Below, one piece after another: positions 45,712-55,521 of a stretch of 60,804 nt of DNA. The DNA comes from an uncultured Clostridia bacterium. Lineage in GTDB: Bacteria; Bacillota; Clostridia; TANB77; CAG-508. The notes under the pieces are model-generated. The model had not been told where the DNA came from. It ran no database searches and was given only the letters and a program-made list of their open reading frames with translations. The position numbers and the translations under genes are program-made. Within the stretch, counting starts at the first letter, position 1; every line of letters starts with the position of its first letter. Where the stretch lies: NCBI GenBank assembly GCA_944386195.1, contig CALXAD010000008.1:1-60804 (forward strand), written 5' to 3'.

Positions 45712-48471
45712 ATGAGTGTATTTAGAAAGATTTTCAAAACTTATAGTGAAAAGGAAGTAAAAAGAGTAAAGCCAATAGTTGACAAAATAAACTCTTTGGA
45801 AGAAGAAATTTCAAAATTAACAGACAGTGAATTAAGAGGAAAAACAGATTATTTTAAAGAACAATTAAAAAATGGAAAAACATTGGATGATATTTTGCCA
45901 GAAGCTTTTGCTGTAGTAAGAGAAGCATCAAAAAGAGTTTTAGGTATGAGACATTTTGATGTTCAATTGATAGGTGGTATTATTTTACATCAAGGTAGAA
46001 TTGCAGAAATGAAAACTGGTGAAGGTAAAACATTAGTTGCAACATTACCAGTATACTTAAATGCATTAGAAGGAAAAGGTGTTCATGTAATTACAGTAAA
46101 TGACTACCTAGCCAAAAGAGATAGTGAGTGGATGGGAAAATTATATAAATTCTTAGGACTTTCTGTTGGATTAGTAATAGCAGGAATGGAACCAAAAGAA
46201 AAACAAGAAGCCTATAATGCTGATATAACATATGGAACAAATAATGAATTTGGATTTGATTACTTAAGAGATAATATGGTAATTTATAAAGACCAATTAG
46301 TTCAACGTGGACTTCATTACGCAATCGTCGATGAGATTGATAGTATTTTAATAGATGAAGCACGTACACCTCTTATTATTTCAGGTAGAGCAGCAGATAA
46401 TACAAATGATATGTATAAAAAGGCAGATAATTTCGTAAGAAAATTGACACCAAAAGTAATAGTAGAAGAAGATGTTAAAGATTTTGAACAAGCAGAAGAT
46501 AATGAAAAATATGATTATATAGTTGACTTAAAAGCAAAATCAGCAACATTAACACAAAAAGGTATTAAAAAAGCAGAAGAAGAATTTGGTTTAAAGAACT
46601 TCAATGACTTAGAAAATTCTACATTAGTACATAATGTAAATCAAGCATTACGTGCACATGGTGTTATGAAAAAAGATAAAGATTATATCGTAAAAGATGG
46701 AGAAGTTCTAATAGTTGATGAATTTACAGGACGTATAATGTATGGAAGACGTTATAACAATGGTCTTCACCAAGCAATTGAAGCAAAAGAACATGTTAAA
46801 ATAGCTGATGAATCAAAAACTTTAGCTACAATTACATTCCAAAACTTCTTTAGAATGTATGATAAGTTATCAGGTATGACTGGTACTGCTATGACAGAAG
46901 CAGCAGAATTTGAGGAAATTTATAACTTAGATGTTGTATCAATTCCAACAAATAAACCAATGATTCGTAAAGATGAAAATGATGTAATTTATAAAAATGA
47001 AAAAGCAAAATTTAAAGCAATTGTGGAAAGTATAAAAGAAAGCCACAAAAAAGGACAACCAGTCTTAGTTGGTACTGTGTCAATTGATAAATCAGAAAAG
47101 CTTTCTAAGCTATTAAAACAAGAAGGAATAAAACATGAAGTATTAAATGCTAAATATCACGAAAAAGAAGCTGAAATTATAGCACAAGCTGGAAAATTTG
47201 GAGCAGTTACAATTGCTACAAACATGGCAGGACGTGGTACTGATATTATGCTTGGTGGAAATAGCGAATATTTAGCAAAAGAAGAAATGAGAAGAAAGAA
47301 AGTTGCTCCTGAATTAATAGAAGAATCAAATACTTATTATGAAACAGATGACCCTGATATTTTAAAAGCAAGAGAACAATTTAAAGAATTAACTAAAAAA
47401 TATGAAGAACAAATAAAAGAAGAAAAAGACAAAGTAATAAAAGCTGGAGGACTAAAAATAGTAGGTACTGAAAGACATGAATCAAGAAGAATCGATAACC
47501 AGCTTCGTGGACGTGCTGGACGTCAAGGAGACATAGGAGAATCAAGATTCTATATAGCATTAGATGATGATTTAATGAAAATATTTGGTGGAGATGCGAT
47601 AACTAAGGTTTATAATACTTTAGGTGCAGATGAAAATATGCCAATACAATCAAAAATGATATCAAAAGCTGTAGAAAATGCCCAAAAGAAAGTAGAAAGT
47701 AGAAACTTTACTATTCGTAAAAATGTATTAAAATATGACGATGTTATGAATGCACAAAGAGAAGTAATATATAAACAAAGACGTGAAGTATTAGACGGAA
47801 AAAATATTCATGACAATATCATAAATATGATAGAATATGTTGCAGATAATTTACCAACTATTTATGTAGAAGGTGAAAATAATAAATTAAATATAGAGTC
47901 TTTAAATAATGACATTATAAATATCTTTGGAATTGAAATGCTTGATTTTATAAAAGAACACAAAGAAAATATAGAAGAAATATCAGAAGAATTAAAGAAG
48001 AGAGCATTAGATATATATAAAGAAAAAGAAGAAGAGATTACTTCAGACCAAATGAGAGAGCTTGAAAGAATTGTAATGCTTAAAGTTGTTGATGAGAAAT
48101 GGATGGACCATATCGACAATATGGATGAATTAAAAAATGGTATAGGACTTCGTGCTTATGGACAAAAAGACCCTGTTGTTCAATATAGATTAGAAGGTTT
48201 TGATATGTTTGATGAAATGATTAATAATATCAAAATTGATGTAACAAAAATATTAATGCATATACGTGCAGTAGGGGAAGCAAAGAGACAAGAAACTGTA
48301 AAAATAACAGGAGCAGCATTAGAAGCAATCCATAGTGTAGATGGTGGAGCAAAAATAGGAACAAATGTTGATAGAACAATAAGAAATGAAGGTCCAAAGA
48401 TAGGTAGAAACGACCCATGCCCATGCGGTTCAGGTAAAAAGTATAAGAACTGTTGTGGAAAGAACGCATAG
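45712..48471 (+). CDS. secA: Preprotein translocase ATPase SecA
   Basis: 919 residues from the ATG after AAGGAAGG; an in-frame TTG three codons earlier lies too close to that site. Nucleotide-binding fold 1 shows MKTGEGKT and VDEIDS; fold 2 shows [10 protein letters not shown] and GRAGRQGD. The preprotein cross-linking and scaffold regions are complete, and the C-terminal SEC-C zinc motif is [14 protein letters not shown]. It drives Sec-dependent export. Its extreme 3' end is the integration target of the element that follows. Confidence 0.98.
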   Translation: MSVFRKIFKTYSEKEVKRVKPIVDKINSLEEEISKLTDSELRGKTDYFKEQLKNGKTLDDILPEAFAVVREASKRVLGMRHFDVQLIGGIILHQGRIAEMKTGEGKTLVATLPVYLNALEGKGVHVITVNDYLAKRDSEWMGKLYKFLGLSVGLVIAGMEPKEKQEAYNADITYGTNNEFGFDYLRDNMVIYKDQLVQRGLHYAIVDEIDSILIDEARTPLIISGRAADNTNDMYKKADNFVRKLTPKVIVEEDVKDFEQAEDNEKYDYIVDLKAKSATLTQKGIKKAEEEFGLKNFNDLENSTLVHNVNQALRAHGVMKKDKDYIVKDGEVLIVDEFTGRIMYGRRYNNGLHQAIEAKEHVKIADESKTLATITFQNFFRMYDKLSGMTGTAMTEAAEFEEIYNLDVVSIPTNKPMIRKDENDVIYKNEKAKFKAIVESIKESHKKGQPVLVGTVSIDKSEKLSKLLKQEGIKHEVLNAKYHEKEAEIIAQAGKFGAVTIATNMAGRGTDIMLGGNSEYLAKEEMRRKKVAPELIEESNTYYETDDPDILKAREQFKELTKKYEEQIKEEKDKVIKAGGLKIVGTERHESRRIDNQLRGRAGRQGDIGESRFYIALDDDLMKIFGGDAITKVYNTLGADENMPIQSKMISKAVENAQKKVESRNFTIRKNVLKYDDVMNAQREVIYKQRREVLDGKNIHDNIINMIEYVADNLPTIYVEGENNKLNIESLNNDIINIFGIEMLDFIKEHKENIEEISEELKKRALDIYKEKEEEITSDQMRELERIVMLKVVDEKWMDHIDNMDELKNGIGLRAYGQKDPVVQYRLEGFDMFDEMINNIKIDVTKILMHIRAVGEAKRQETVKITGAALEAIHSVDGGAKIGTNVDRTIRNEGPKIGRNDPCPCGSGKKYKNCCGKNA

Positions 48472-48506
48472 CACCTGTGTTTAAAGCATTTTACAAAAAT
48501 CGAAAA

Positions 48507-48536
48507 TTGGGTGACAAAATTAGGTTGTCACCCAAA
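48507..48536 (+). terminator. Terminator of secA
   Basis: GGGTGACAA pairs with TTGTCACCC. It lies on the element side of the junction. Confidence 0.75.
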
Positions 48537-48568
48537 CTTAAATAAAAAATTTATAAAAGCTTAAAATT

Positions 48569-48609
48569 AAAGAAGTGTAACCTAAATAAAAAGGGTGACA
48601 CTTCTTTTT
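48569..48609 (+). terminator. Second hairpin with T tract
   Basis: AAGAAGTGT pairs with ACACTTCTT and is followed by TTT. Confidence 0.7.
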
Positions 48610-48658
48610 ATATTAGAATTTACAAATGATATAAATAAAAAATAAGGAGGTAATAATT

Positions 48659-49923
48659 ATGAGAAGAATTAATGTAAGAAAAAGAGGAAAGGTGTATGAA
48701 TACTTTTTTGAAGGAGCAAAAGTAAATAACAAGAGGACTAGAATTTCAAAATCTGGATTTAGAACAAAAAATGAAGCATATTTAGCAGGAATGAAAGCTT
48801 ATGATGAATATATTAATGGAAAAAATAAAGTAGAAGCTCAAATGTCATATTCAGACTATTTAGATTATTGGATGAAAGAATATTTTGAAATAAACTATAA
48901 ATATTCAACTGCTAAAAGATATAGAGAATCATTTGATGCAATAAAGAAAATACTTGGAAAGTATAGAATTTGCAATATTACACCATATCTATTAAATCAA
49001 GCACTATTAAAATTATATCAAAAAACAGGTAATAAAGAATCTTTGAGAAATTATCAAAAAGTTATAAAAAGTTCATTAAGAGATGCTGCAAACTATTTTG
49101 GCTTTATTGAAGGTAATCCGGCAGGAAATTTGCAAATTCCAAGAGTTTTATCATTCGAGTTAAAAAAAACAGAACAAAACATATTTATACCAAAGAAGAA
49201 ATTGACAGAATATTATTAAGATTTCAAAACAACACAACATTCACTTGTGCATTTTTAACAGCATGTTATACAGGAATGAGAACCGGAGAAGTATTTGCTC
49301 TAACCTGGAATGATATTGATTTAAAAAATAGGTTAATAATGATAAATAAAACTGTATATTCAAAATTAAAAGATGAAAAAGGTAGATGGTTTTTAGGAAC
49401 AACCAAAACTGAAGGAAGTTGTAGAGAAGTTTGTATTTGTGATACTTTATATAAAGCATTATGCAATTACAAAAAGCAACAACAATTATACAAGAAAAAA
49501 TATGGTAATAATTATAAAAAGTATTCATTAGAGCCAATAAAAAATAAATACGGAAAAATAGTTGAATATAAAATAATTGAAAGTAAATATAAAAATAGAA
49601 ATAATGTTGAAATGGTTTTTACACGCAAAAATGGAAGTTATGCAGGAACGGATGTTATTAAATATCCATTTAAAATTATACATCATGAATTACAAATTGA
49701 AAATTGTAGATTTTATGATTTAAGGGGAAGTTATGCAACAAAATGTTTAAGAAATGGTGTTGAAATTAAGGATATTGCTGATATATTAGGACATAAAAGA
49801 ATTGAAACTACAGAAAATTATTATATTATAGGTTCAGAAGAGGCAACAAAAAATATTAATAAAAAAATTGAACATATAATGGGAACAGAAATAATTGAAG
49901 AAATAGTAGAAAATATGATATAA
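48659..49923 (+). CDS. Tyrosine recombinase / integrase with a -1 interruption in an A8 run
   Basis: Together about 420 residues, but two frames. The first part (187 residues) holds the arm-binding domain and SAM-like core-binding domain. After the run of eight A residues at 49162-49169 the frame must move by -1 (or one base is missing). This gives KHIYTKEEIDRILLRF and then the catalytic domain with Arg in GMRTGEVFALTW, YDLRGSYATKCL, LGHKRIETTENYYI (Tyr nucleophile). The break is not of the CGG type. It could be decay, a homopolymer error or ribosomal slippage. It is the integrase for the element in secA. Confidence 0.8.
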
Positions 49924-49952
49924 TTAAAAAAATATTGTTGGGAGAAATTATA

Positions 49953-51386
49953 ATGGACATAAATGATGAAACTAATAAGTTTAAAGAAATATTTGAAAAT
50001 GTGGTAAGGGATGGATTAAAAAAGGCAAAGATAAATATTGAGAATGGATCATCTATAGATCAATTTTATGAATATCCAATTTACGAAAGTGATTTTGAAA
50101 ATAGCAAAATGCCAAATTTCCGTACAACATTTCTTTCGTTCTTGAACGATAATGTGGAATATAGAGACTATTCAAGCTTATTTAGAAAATATATAACAAA
50201 AAAAGATGAAAAAATAGATATTGGAAATTTAAACGGAATAAATAAGTTTATATCTCTTGTTGAAAATAATACAAAATTAAAAGAAATGTTTTGCATTAGT
50301 GAGTCTGATTTTAAATATTCTTTTTTGTATATGTTTATATCAGACTTCATTGGAAAGTATATTTACAGATATGGCACAAGATATAACAAATCAAATTATA
50401 ATAAACTACTGTTTCCAGTATTAAATTGTTTATATTCAGAACAAATAAAATTAAATATAATTGTTCCTATTTTATTATTGCAGTTTGAACAGAACTCATA
50501 TAAAATAAACGAAAATACAAAAATTATTAAAATGAACAAAGAAATACAACTTTCACGATATAAGATTGGAACAGATAGAGGGACATTTGAAAAGATTGTA
50601 AAGGGGTGTGCAACTCACGCTCTTGCTTTAGATGGCTACACACTACAATATCCATCAAATAATTATTGGAATATTAAAGATGCACTGAGCAGATATAATT
50701 CTTTTCCTCTATTCATAATAAATAGTTTTTTTATTTCATTGTTTCTTGAAACAGGCATATATAATGGATATGAACAAGTTATTGCAATACCCAAAAACTG
50801 GATGTTGTATATTCCAGAAGGCAACTTAATTGAAATGCATGGTACAACTGTCAATATGTATCCAATATACTTAGAGAAAGGAACTTGGAATAATGAAGTA
50901 CCAAAAATAAGTATAGTACAATTAAAAAAAGTTAAAAAAATATTTAATAATGTTATTAATTGTAATAACAAACAAATTGAGATGGCAATAGATAGGTTGA
51001 TTAGAGCATTAGTTAGAGATAATAAGGAAGATGCTTTTTTAGATATTTTAATAGGAATTGAAATATTGTTGACTGATAATGAAAAAACAGAAGTAACATA
51101 TAAATTAGCAATAAGAATATCATTCATTATGAATAGGTTAAATAAAGACATTGATTACAGAAAAGTGCTAAAAGATTTATATGCATATAGGTCGGCAATT
51201 GTGCATGGAAGTATAAATAAACAGAAATTTTCTTATTCAAAATATTTAAATAAAAGTTGTTATAATATTGCATTAGATATTTTTAGTAAAATTTTAAAAG
51301 AAATAATATTAGACAATAAATTAATAACTAGTAAAAATATCCCTCTAGAGATTGACAATATGATAATTAATAGTTTCGTTAAATAG
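49953..51386 (+). CDS. HEPN-domain protein (ApeA-like C-terminus)
   Basis: 477 residues from the ATG after GGGAGAA. The C-terminal third resembles an ApeA/HEPN domain: AFLDILIGIEILLTDN...TYKLAIRISFIM..., ending in LYAYRSAIVHGS, where R413-x4-H418 is the RxxxxH RNase motif of HEPN proteins. The N-terminal ~300 residues are unrecognised. It lies just 49 bp before the GHKL-nuclease gene within an integrative element. I infer an RNA-cleaving defence effector. Confidence 0.7.
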   Translation: MDINDETNKFKEIFENVVRDGLKKAKINIENGSSIDQFYEYPIYESDFENSKMPNFRTTFLSFLNDNVEYRDYSSLFRKYITKKDEKIDIGNLNGINKFISLVENNTKLKEMFCISESDFKYSFLYMFISDFIGKYIYRYGTRYNKSNYNKLLFPVLNCLYSEQIKLNIIVPILLLQFEQNSYKINENTKIIKMNKEIQLSRYKIGTDRGTFEKIVKGCATHALALDGYTLQYPSNNYWNIKDALSRYNSFPLFIINSFFISLFLETGIYNGYEQVIAIPKNWMLYIPEGNLIEMHGTTVNMYPIYLEKGTWNNEVPKISIVQLKKVKKIFNNVINCNNKQIEMAIDRLIRALVRDNKEDAFLDILIGIEILLTDNEKTEVTYKLAIRISFIMNRLNKDIDYRKVLKDLYAYRSAIVHGSINKQKFSYSKYLNKSCYNIALDIFSKILKEIILDNKLITSKNIPLEIDNMIINSFVK

Positions 51387-51435
51387 AATTAATAGAGAGA
51401 AAAATGATATTTTATTTGATAAGAGGAGTCAAATT

Positions 51436-53367
51436 ATGAGCAATGAGTATAAACAAATAACAATATTTGAAGAAGACTATATTCAAAGGACTACTGGAAC
51501 GGTTACCCAAAAACCAGATAATGCACTAACCGAACTTATAGCTAATTCCTGGGATGCTGGTGCAAAACTAGTAGAGATTACAATTCCGTTAAAAGAGCAT
51601 GAAAAGTTGATAATCCAAGACGATGGAATAGGAATGTCAGAAGCAGAATTTAGTCAAAGATGGTTAACTTTAAGCTATAATAGAGTAAAAAATCAAGGAA
51701 TAGATGTTGAATTTCCTCCAGAAGTAAAAGACATAAAACGAAAAGCTTATGGACGAAATGGAATAGGAAGACATAGTATGTTTTGCTTTTCTACTTCTTA
51801 CCATATAGATACATGGAAAAATGGAGAATGCTTTAGTTGTGACGTGGATTTATCATCTGGATCAACTCCTTTTAAAATATACAATGTAAAGAAAACAAAA
51901 AAAGAAGGACATGGAACAAAACTTTCAACATTTGTGACTCAAAATTTGCCAGATGTAAAAACGATTACAGATGTATTATCTGCAAGGTATTTGTTTGATC
52001 CAAGTTTCATTGTAAAAATAAACAATGTTATAATAGATTTATCTAATCATAGTGGCTTACAGAAACAGGAAGAGATTGTACTGAGCAACGGAATAAAGTT
52101 AAAAATTTATATAATTGATTCTAATAAAACAGCCAAAAAGTCAGTTTATCATGGCATTGCTTTTTGGGTAGGTAAAAGATTAGTAGGTGAACCATCTTGG
52201 GAACTAGGTGATAGGATGATAAGAGATGGCAGAACTCAAATGGCTAAAAGATATACTGTAATTGTGCAAACAGATGATATGTATGATGATGTATTACCTG
52301 ACTGGACAGCATTTAAAAAGAATGATAGAACTAAAGAACTATTTGAAAAAGTTGCTATATATGTGAATAATTATATAAGAGAAATTAGTAAAGAAAAAAG
52401 GCAAGAAACAAAATTAGAAATCGTTAGAAATAGAATTAATGAAATTAAAGAATTGAATAAATCCTCTCAAAGTGAAGTGGCAGAATTTATAGATAATATT
52501 GTGGAAGAACAACCAGATTTATCTATAGAAACAGTTGATTTAGCAGTAGAAACCATGATTAATATTCAAAAAGCAAGAACTGGACAAGATTTATTAGAAA
52601 AATTGTCAAAATTCTCTGAAGATGATATAGAAACATTAAATAATATTCTTGAAAGTTGGAATGTAAAAGATATACAATTAACATTAGACACAATAGATAA
52701 AAGGGTTTTAGTTGTAGAAGCAATAGAAAGGTTATGCTCTGATAGGCATACGGATGAACTTCATACGTTACATCCACTTGTTGCACAAGCTAAATGGTTA
52801 TTTGGACCAGAATATGATTCGGAAATGTATACATATAATAAACGACTAAATACTATTGTAAAAGAAGTTTTTAAAAGTATAAAATACAAAGAACTCGATG
52901 AACCAAATAAAAGACCAGATTTAGTAATATTTGAAGAATCCGTAATTGCTCCATATGGTTTTGAAGATTGGAATGACAAAATAAGTTTAAATGAATATAG
53001 AAAAATATTAATAATTGAATTGAAAAAAGGATTTTTTACAATTGAACAAAATGAAATAAATCAGGCAATGACATATGTTAATGCATTATATAATTCTTCT
53101 TCATTGCCTTCTAAACCTACAATTTATGCATATGTTGTAGGGGATAAAGTGTCTAATAATATTTCTAGAAATGTTAAAATGGATGAGACAAAACAAATAT
53201 GTGCATGTACTTATTTAGAATTAGTAAGTACAGCTAAGAAGAGGTTATTCAAATTAAGAGAAACTTTAAATGAGAGATACGAAAAAATGTCTACGGAAAG
53301 TATTGTAGATAAAGTTTTAAAAGAACCAAAACAATTAGAAATAACAAAAAGTAATTTAGAAAGTTGA
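51436..53367 (+). CDS. GHKL-type ATPase fused to a PD-(D/E)xK-like nuclease domain
   Basis: 643 residues. The N-terminal GHKL (Hsp90/MORC-like) ATPase has N box ELIANSWDAGA (E33, N37, D40), G1 DDGIGMS (D62-D63), GRNGIGRHS and GHGTKLSTF. A middle helical region follows (about 300-470). The C-terminal domain has RPDLVIF (D495) and ILIIELKKG (E528-x-K530), the D...ExK core of restriction-type nucleases. Such fusions of a conformational ATPase and nuclease are typical of defence proteins. Paired with the HEPN gene upstream. Confidence 0.75.
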   Translation: MSNEYKQITIFEEDYIQRTTGTVTQKPDNALTELIANSWDAGAKLVEITIPLKEHEKLIIQDDGIGMSEAEFSQRWLTLSYNRVKNQGIDVEFPPEVKDIKRKAYGRNGIGRHSMFCFSTSYHIDTWKNGECFSCDVDLSSGSTPFKIYNVKKTKKEGHGTKLSTFVTQNLPDVKTITDVLSARYLFDPSFIVKINNVIIDLSNHSGLQKQEEIVLSNGIKLKIYIIDSNKTAKKSVYHGIAFWVGKRLVGEPSWELGDRMIRDGRTQMAKRYTVIVQTDDMYDDVLPDWTAFKKNDRTKELFEKVAIYVNNYIREISKEKRQETKLEIVRNRINEIKELNKSSQSEVAEFIDNIVEEQPDLSIETVDLAVETMINIQKARTGQDLLEKLSKFSEDDIETLNNILESWNVKDIQLTLDTIDKRVLVVEAIERLCSDRHTDELHTLHPLVAQAKWLFGPEYDSEMYTYNKRLNTIVKEVFKSIKYKELDEPNKRPDLVIFEESVIAPYGFEDWNDKISLNEYRKILIIELKKGFFTIEQNEINQAMTYVNALYNSSSLPSKPTIYAYVVGDKVSNNISRNVKMDETKQICACTYLELVSTAKKRLFKLRETLNERYEKMSTESIVDKVLKEPKQLEITKSNLES

Positions 53368-53508
53368 AGTTAATAAAACATAAGTTTTGCAATTATGTTT
53401 AAACCTTATTTGGATTACTATAAAGTACAGGTAAAACATAATGTTTACAGAAGAAAAGAAAAAATTAGGATTGTAGTAACGAACTATATATCTTAATATT
53501 TATTTGTA

Positions 53509-53564
53509 ATAAAATTGAGCATATTAGAAAAATTATTTAGTAATTTTTTATAAAATTGAGCATA
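53509..53564 (+). promoter_or_regulatory. Two direct repeats ATAAAATTGAGCATA before the AlbA_2 gene
   Basis: Exact 15-bp copies at 53509-53523 and 53550-53564 start 41 bp apart (about four helical turns), directly upstream of the likely promoter (TATACT near 53590) of the regulator gene that follows. They probably form its autoregulatory operator. The gap 53368-53632 shows no other gene. Confidence 0.55.
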
Positions 53565-53632
53565 ATAATAGAAAAATAATATAAAATATGATATACTTTT
53601 AAGCAATAAATAGTGTTGTTAGGAGAAAAAGT

Positions 53633-55000
53633 ATGATTGAAAATCAAGATGTAGAGTTCAAGAAAATCTGGAAAGATGAATGGCTCGAGTGGATATGTGG
53701 ATTTGCTAATGCAACAGGAGGTTTATTATATATAGGTGTCGATGATAATGGAAAAGTTGTTGGTTTAGGAAATACAGCACAAAGTCTTTTAGATAAATTA
53801 CCTGGAAAAATTAAAGATTCGTTAGGAATACTAACAAAAGTAAAATTAGAGAAAGAAAACAATTTAGAATATATTTCAATAAAAATTGACAAATATCCAA
53901 TACCAATTAGTTATCATGGAAAATTTTATTTAAGAAGTGGAAGAAGCAATCACGAAGCGACTTCCTCTGAATATGATAGACTTCTTTTAGAAAGATTTGG
54001 AAAGACTTGGGATACTATGAAAGTTCCGAATGTAGCTATTGAAGATTTGGATTCTAATGCTATTGAAAGATTTAAAAAGTTAGCAGTAGAAAATAAGAGG
54101 TTAAGTTTTGATGAAGTTAAGATAAATAATAAGGGACTATTAGAAAATCTAAAATTGTATGAGGATGGATATTTAACAACTTCTGCAATATTGTTATTTC
54201 ATAATGATCCAGAGAAATGGATACCTGGTGCATATACCAGAATAGCTTTTTTTGGAAAAGATGATGCGGATTTAAGATACCAAGATGAAGTACATGGTTC
54301 ACTCATATTTCAAGCAGAAGAAATAGTAAGAATATTATATGCAAAATATTTAAAAGCTTATGTTTCTTTTAATGGTATGCAAAGAGTAGATGAATACATA
54401 TTACCTGAAGCAGCTGCAAGAGAGATAATCTATAATTTTTTACAACACAAAGCATACAATGTGGCTATACCGACACAAATAAAAGTTTATGAAGATTATA
54501 TTTACTTTTGGAATCCTGGTGAAATACCAAATGAAGTAAAAGAAATTCTATTTAAGCCTCATCCATCTATGCCTAGAAATTTAAAAATTTCACAAACATT
54601 TTTTAGAGCGGGATTTGTAGAATATTGGGGTAGTGGTATAAAAAGGATAACAGATGCTTGTAAAGAATATGGTTCTCCAATTCCTGAAATTGTTAATGAG
54701 GCTGGAGGAGTAGCTGTTAAATGTAAAGCCTCTGATAGTTATTTAAAGGCAATGAATGGTGAAAATAATACAAAAAATGTTACTACAAATGTTACTATAA
54801 ATGTTACTATAAAATTAACTGAAACAGAAAAAAAGATATTGCAAATAATCACAAATAATCCTAATGTTACTCAAAAGGAAATTGCTGAAGAACTAAATGT
54901 AACAACAATGACAGTAAAAAGAAATATAAAAAAACTAAAAGAAAAAGGAATAATAGATAGAGTCGGTGCAAATAAAAATGGATATTGGAAAGTTCTATAA
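53633..55000 (+). CDS. AlbA_2 / Schlafen-like domain regulator with HATPase_c_4 and winged helix
   Basis: 455 residues after AGGAG. Residues 1-110 form an AlbA_2 domain (VEFKKIW...FANATGGLLYIGVDDNGKVVGL). Residues ~240-370 form the HATPase_c_4 region (EAAAREIIYNFLQHKAY, GFVEYWGSGIKRI). An NVT-repeat linker joins it to a C-terminal winged helix (TQKEIAEELNVTTMTVKRNI). Such proteins are common mobile-element regulators or defence components. Its own promoter region has direct repeats. Confidence 0.88.
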   Translation: MIENQDVEFKKIWKDEWLEWICGFANATGGLLYIGVDDNGKVVGLGNTAQSLLDKLPGKIKDSLGILTKVKLEKENNLEYISIKIDKYPIPISYHGKFYLRSGRSNHEATSSEYDRLLLERFGKTWDTMKVPNVAIEDLDSNAIERFKKLAVENKRLSFDEVKINNKGLLENLKLYEDGYLTTSAILLFHNDPEKWIPGAYTRIAFFGKDDADLRYQDEVHGSLIFQAEEIVRILYAKYLKAYVSFNGMQRVDEYILPEAAAREIIYNFLQHKAYNVAIPTQIKVYEDYIYFWNPGEIPNEVKEILFKPHPSMPRNLKISQTFFRAGFVEYWGSGIKRITDACKEYGSPIPEIVNEAGGVAVKCKASDSYLKAMNGENNTKNVTTNVTINVTIKLTETEKKILQIITNNPNVTQKEIAEELNVTTMTVKRNIKKLKEKGIIDRVGANKNGYWKVL

Positions 55001-55030
55001 ATTATAAAATTAGGAGTAAATTGACAAAAT

Positions 55031-55079
55031 AAAACTTACATGGTATATTAAGCATATAAAATATACTGTGTAAGTTTTT
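55031..55079 (+). terminator. Terminator of the AlbA_2 gene
   Basis: AAAACTTACA (55031-55040) pairs with TGTAAGTTTT (55068-55077) around an AT-rich loop; a further T follows. Confidence 0.65.
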
Positions 55080-55282
55080 ACATTATATTTTATAAATATA
55101 TTAATGGTAAATAAAAAATATGTTGGCGACATTGTTGCCAATTTGTTGCCACAATATAAGAAAAGATAATTAGAATAATACAATAAATACTATATGTACT
55201 TTTTTATATAAATTCTTTAAATCAAGAAACACCAATAGTATAGATAATATTGTAAATACTAATAATACTAAATTTTCTACTA

Positions 55283-55332
55283 CATGCGGTTCAGGAAAGA
55301 AATATAAGAATTGTCACGGAAGAAATGTCTAA
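55283..55332 (+). pseudogene. Displaced 3' end of secA at the right element junction
   Basis: Reads [19 protein letters not shown], the tail of a SEC-C motif, without any preceding secA sequence. It begins with the same CATGCGGTTCAGG as the left junction. The preceding 55080-55282 has no gene; it contains a TTGTTGCCA repeat (two copies near 55132-55154). Confidence 0.75.
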
Positions 55333-55375
55333 TTGGGGACGTTTCCTTTTGGACAAAATGTCCAATTAGGGACAC
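55333..55375. repeat. Second copy of the GGGGACGTTTC-type dispersed repeat
   Basis: GGGGACGTTTCCTTTTGGAC followed by AAAATGTCC matches one arm of the palindrome at 9923-10034 with few changes. It lies directly after the displaced secA end. Confidence 0.65.
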
Positions 55376-55474
55376 ATCTTAAAGCATAGTTATATTAATT
55401 GACTATGCTTTTATTTTTCAATATTTAAGCGTTTTTGTTGACATAAGAAAAGTGGAGTGATAAAATTTAGGAAA

Positions 55475-55496
55475 ATACATTATATACATAATGTAT
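55475..55496 (+). promoter_or_regulatory. Palindromic operator upstream of the ClpX-like gene
   Basis: ATACATTAT and ATAATGTAT form a perfect 9+9 palindrome with a 4-bp centre, 26 bp before the ATG and just upstream of AAAGGAG. It probably binds a dimeric repressor. Different in sequence from the ATCACA palindromes at 33 kb. Confidence 0.55.
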
Positions 55497-55521
55497 CTTA
55501 TAAGATGCAAAGGAGAAAATC

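Larger units (their letters stand above)
48422..55295 (+). mobile_element. Integrative element inserted in the 3' end of secA
   Basis: CATGCGGTTCAGG occurs inside the SEC-C codons of secA (48422-48434) and again at 55283-55295. At the second site it is followed by a second secA-like 3' end (GKKYKNCHGRNV-stop) with no secA homology before it. This is the arrangement left by site-specific integration: the element supplied a replacement gene end at the left and displaced the original end to the right. Inside are a tyrosine recombinase gene next to the left junction, a HEPN gene, a GHKL-nuclease gene and an AlbA_2 gene, about 6.9 kb in total. Confidence 0.75.
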
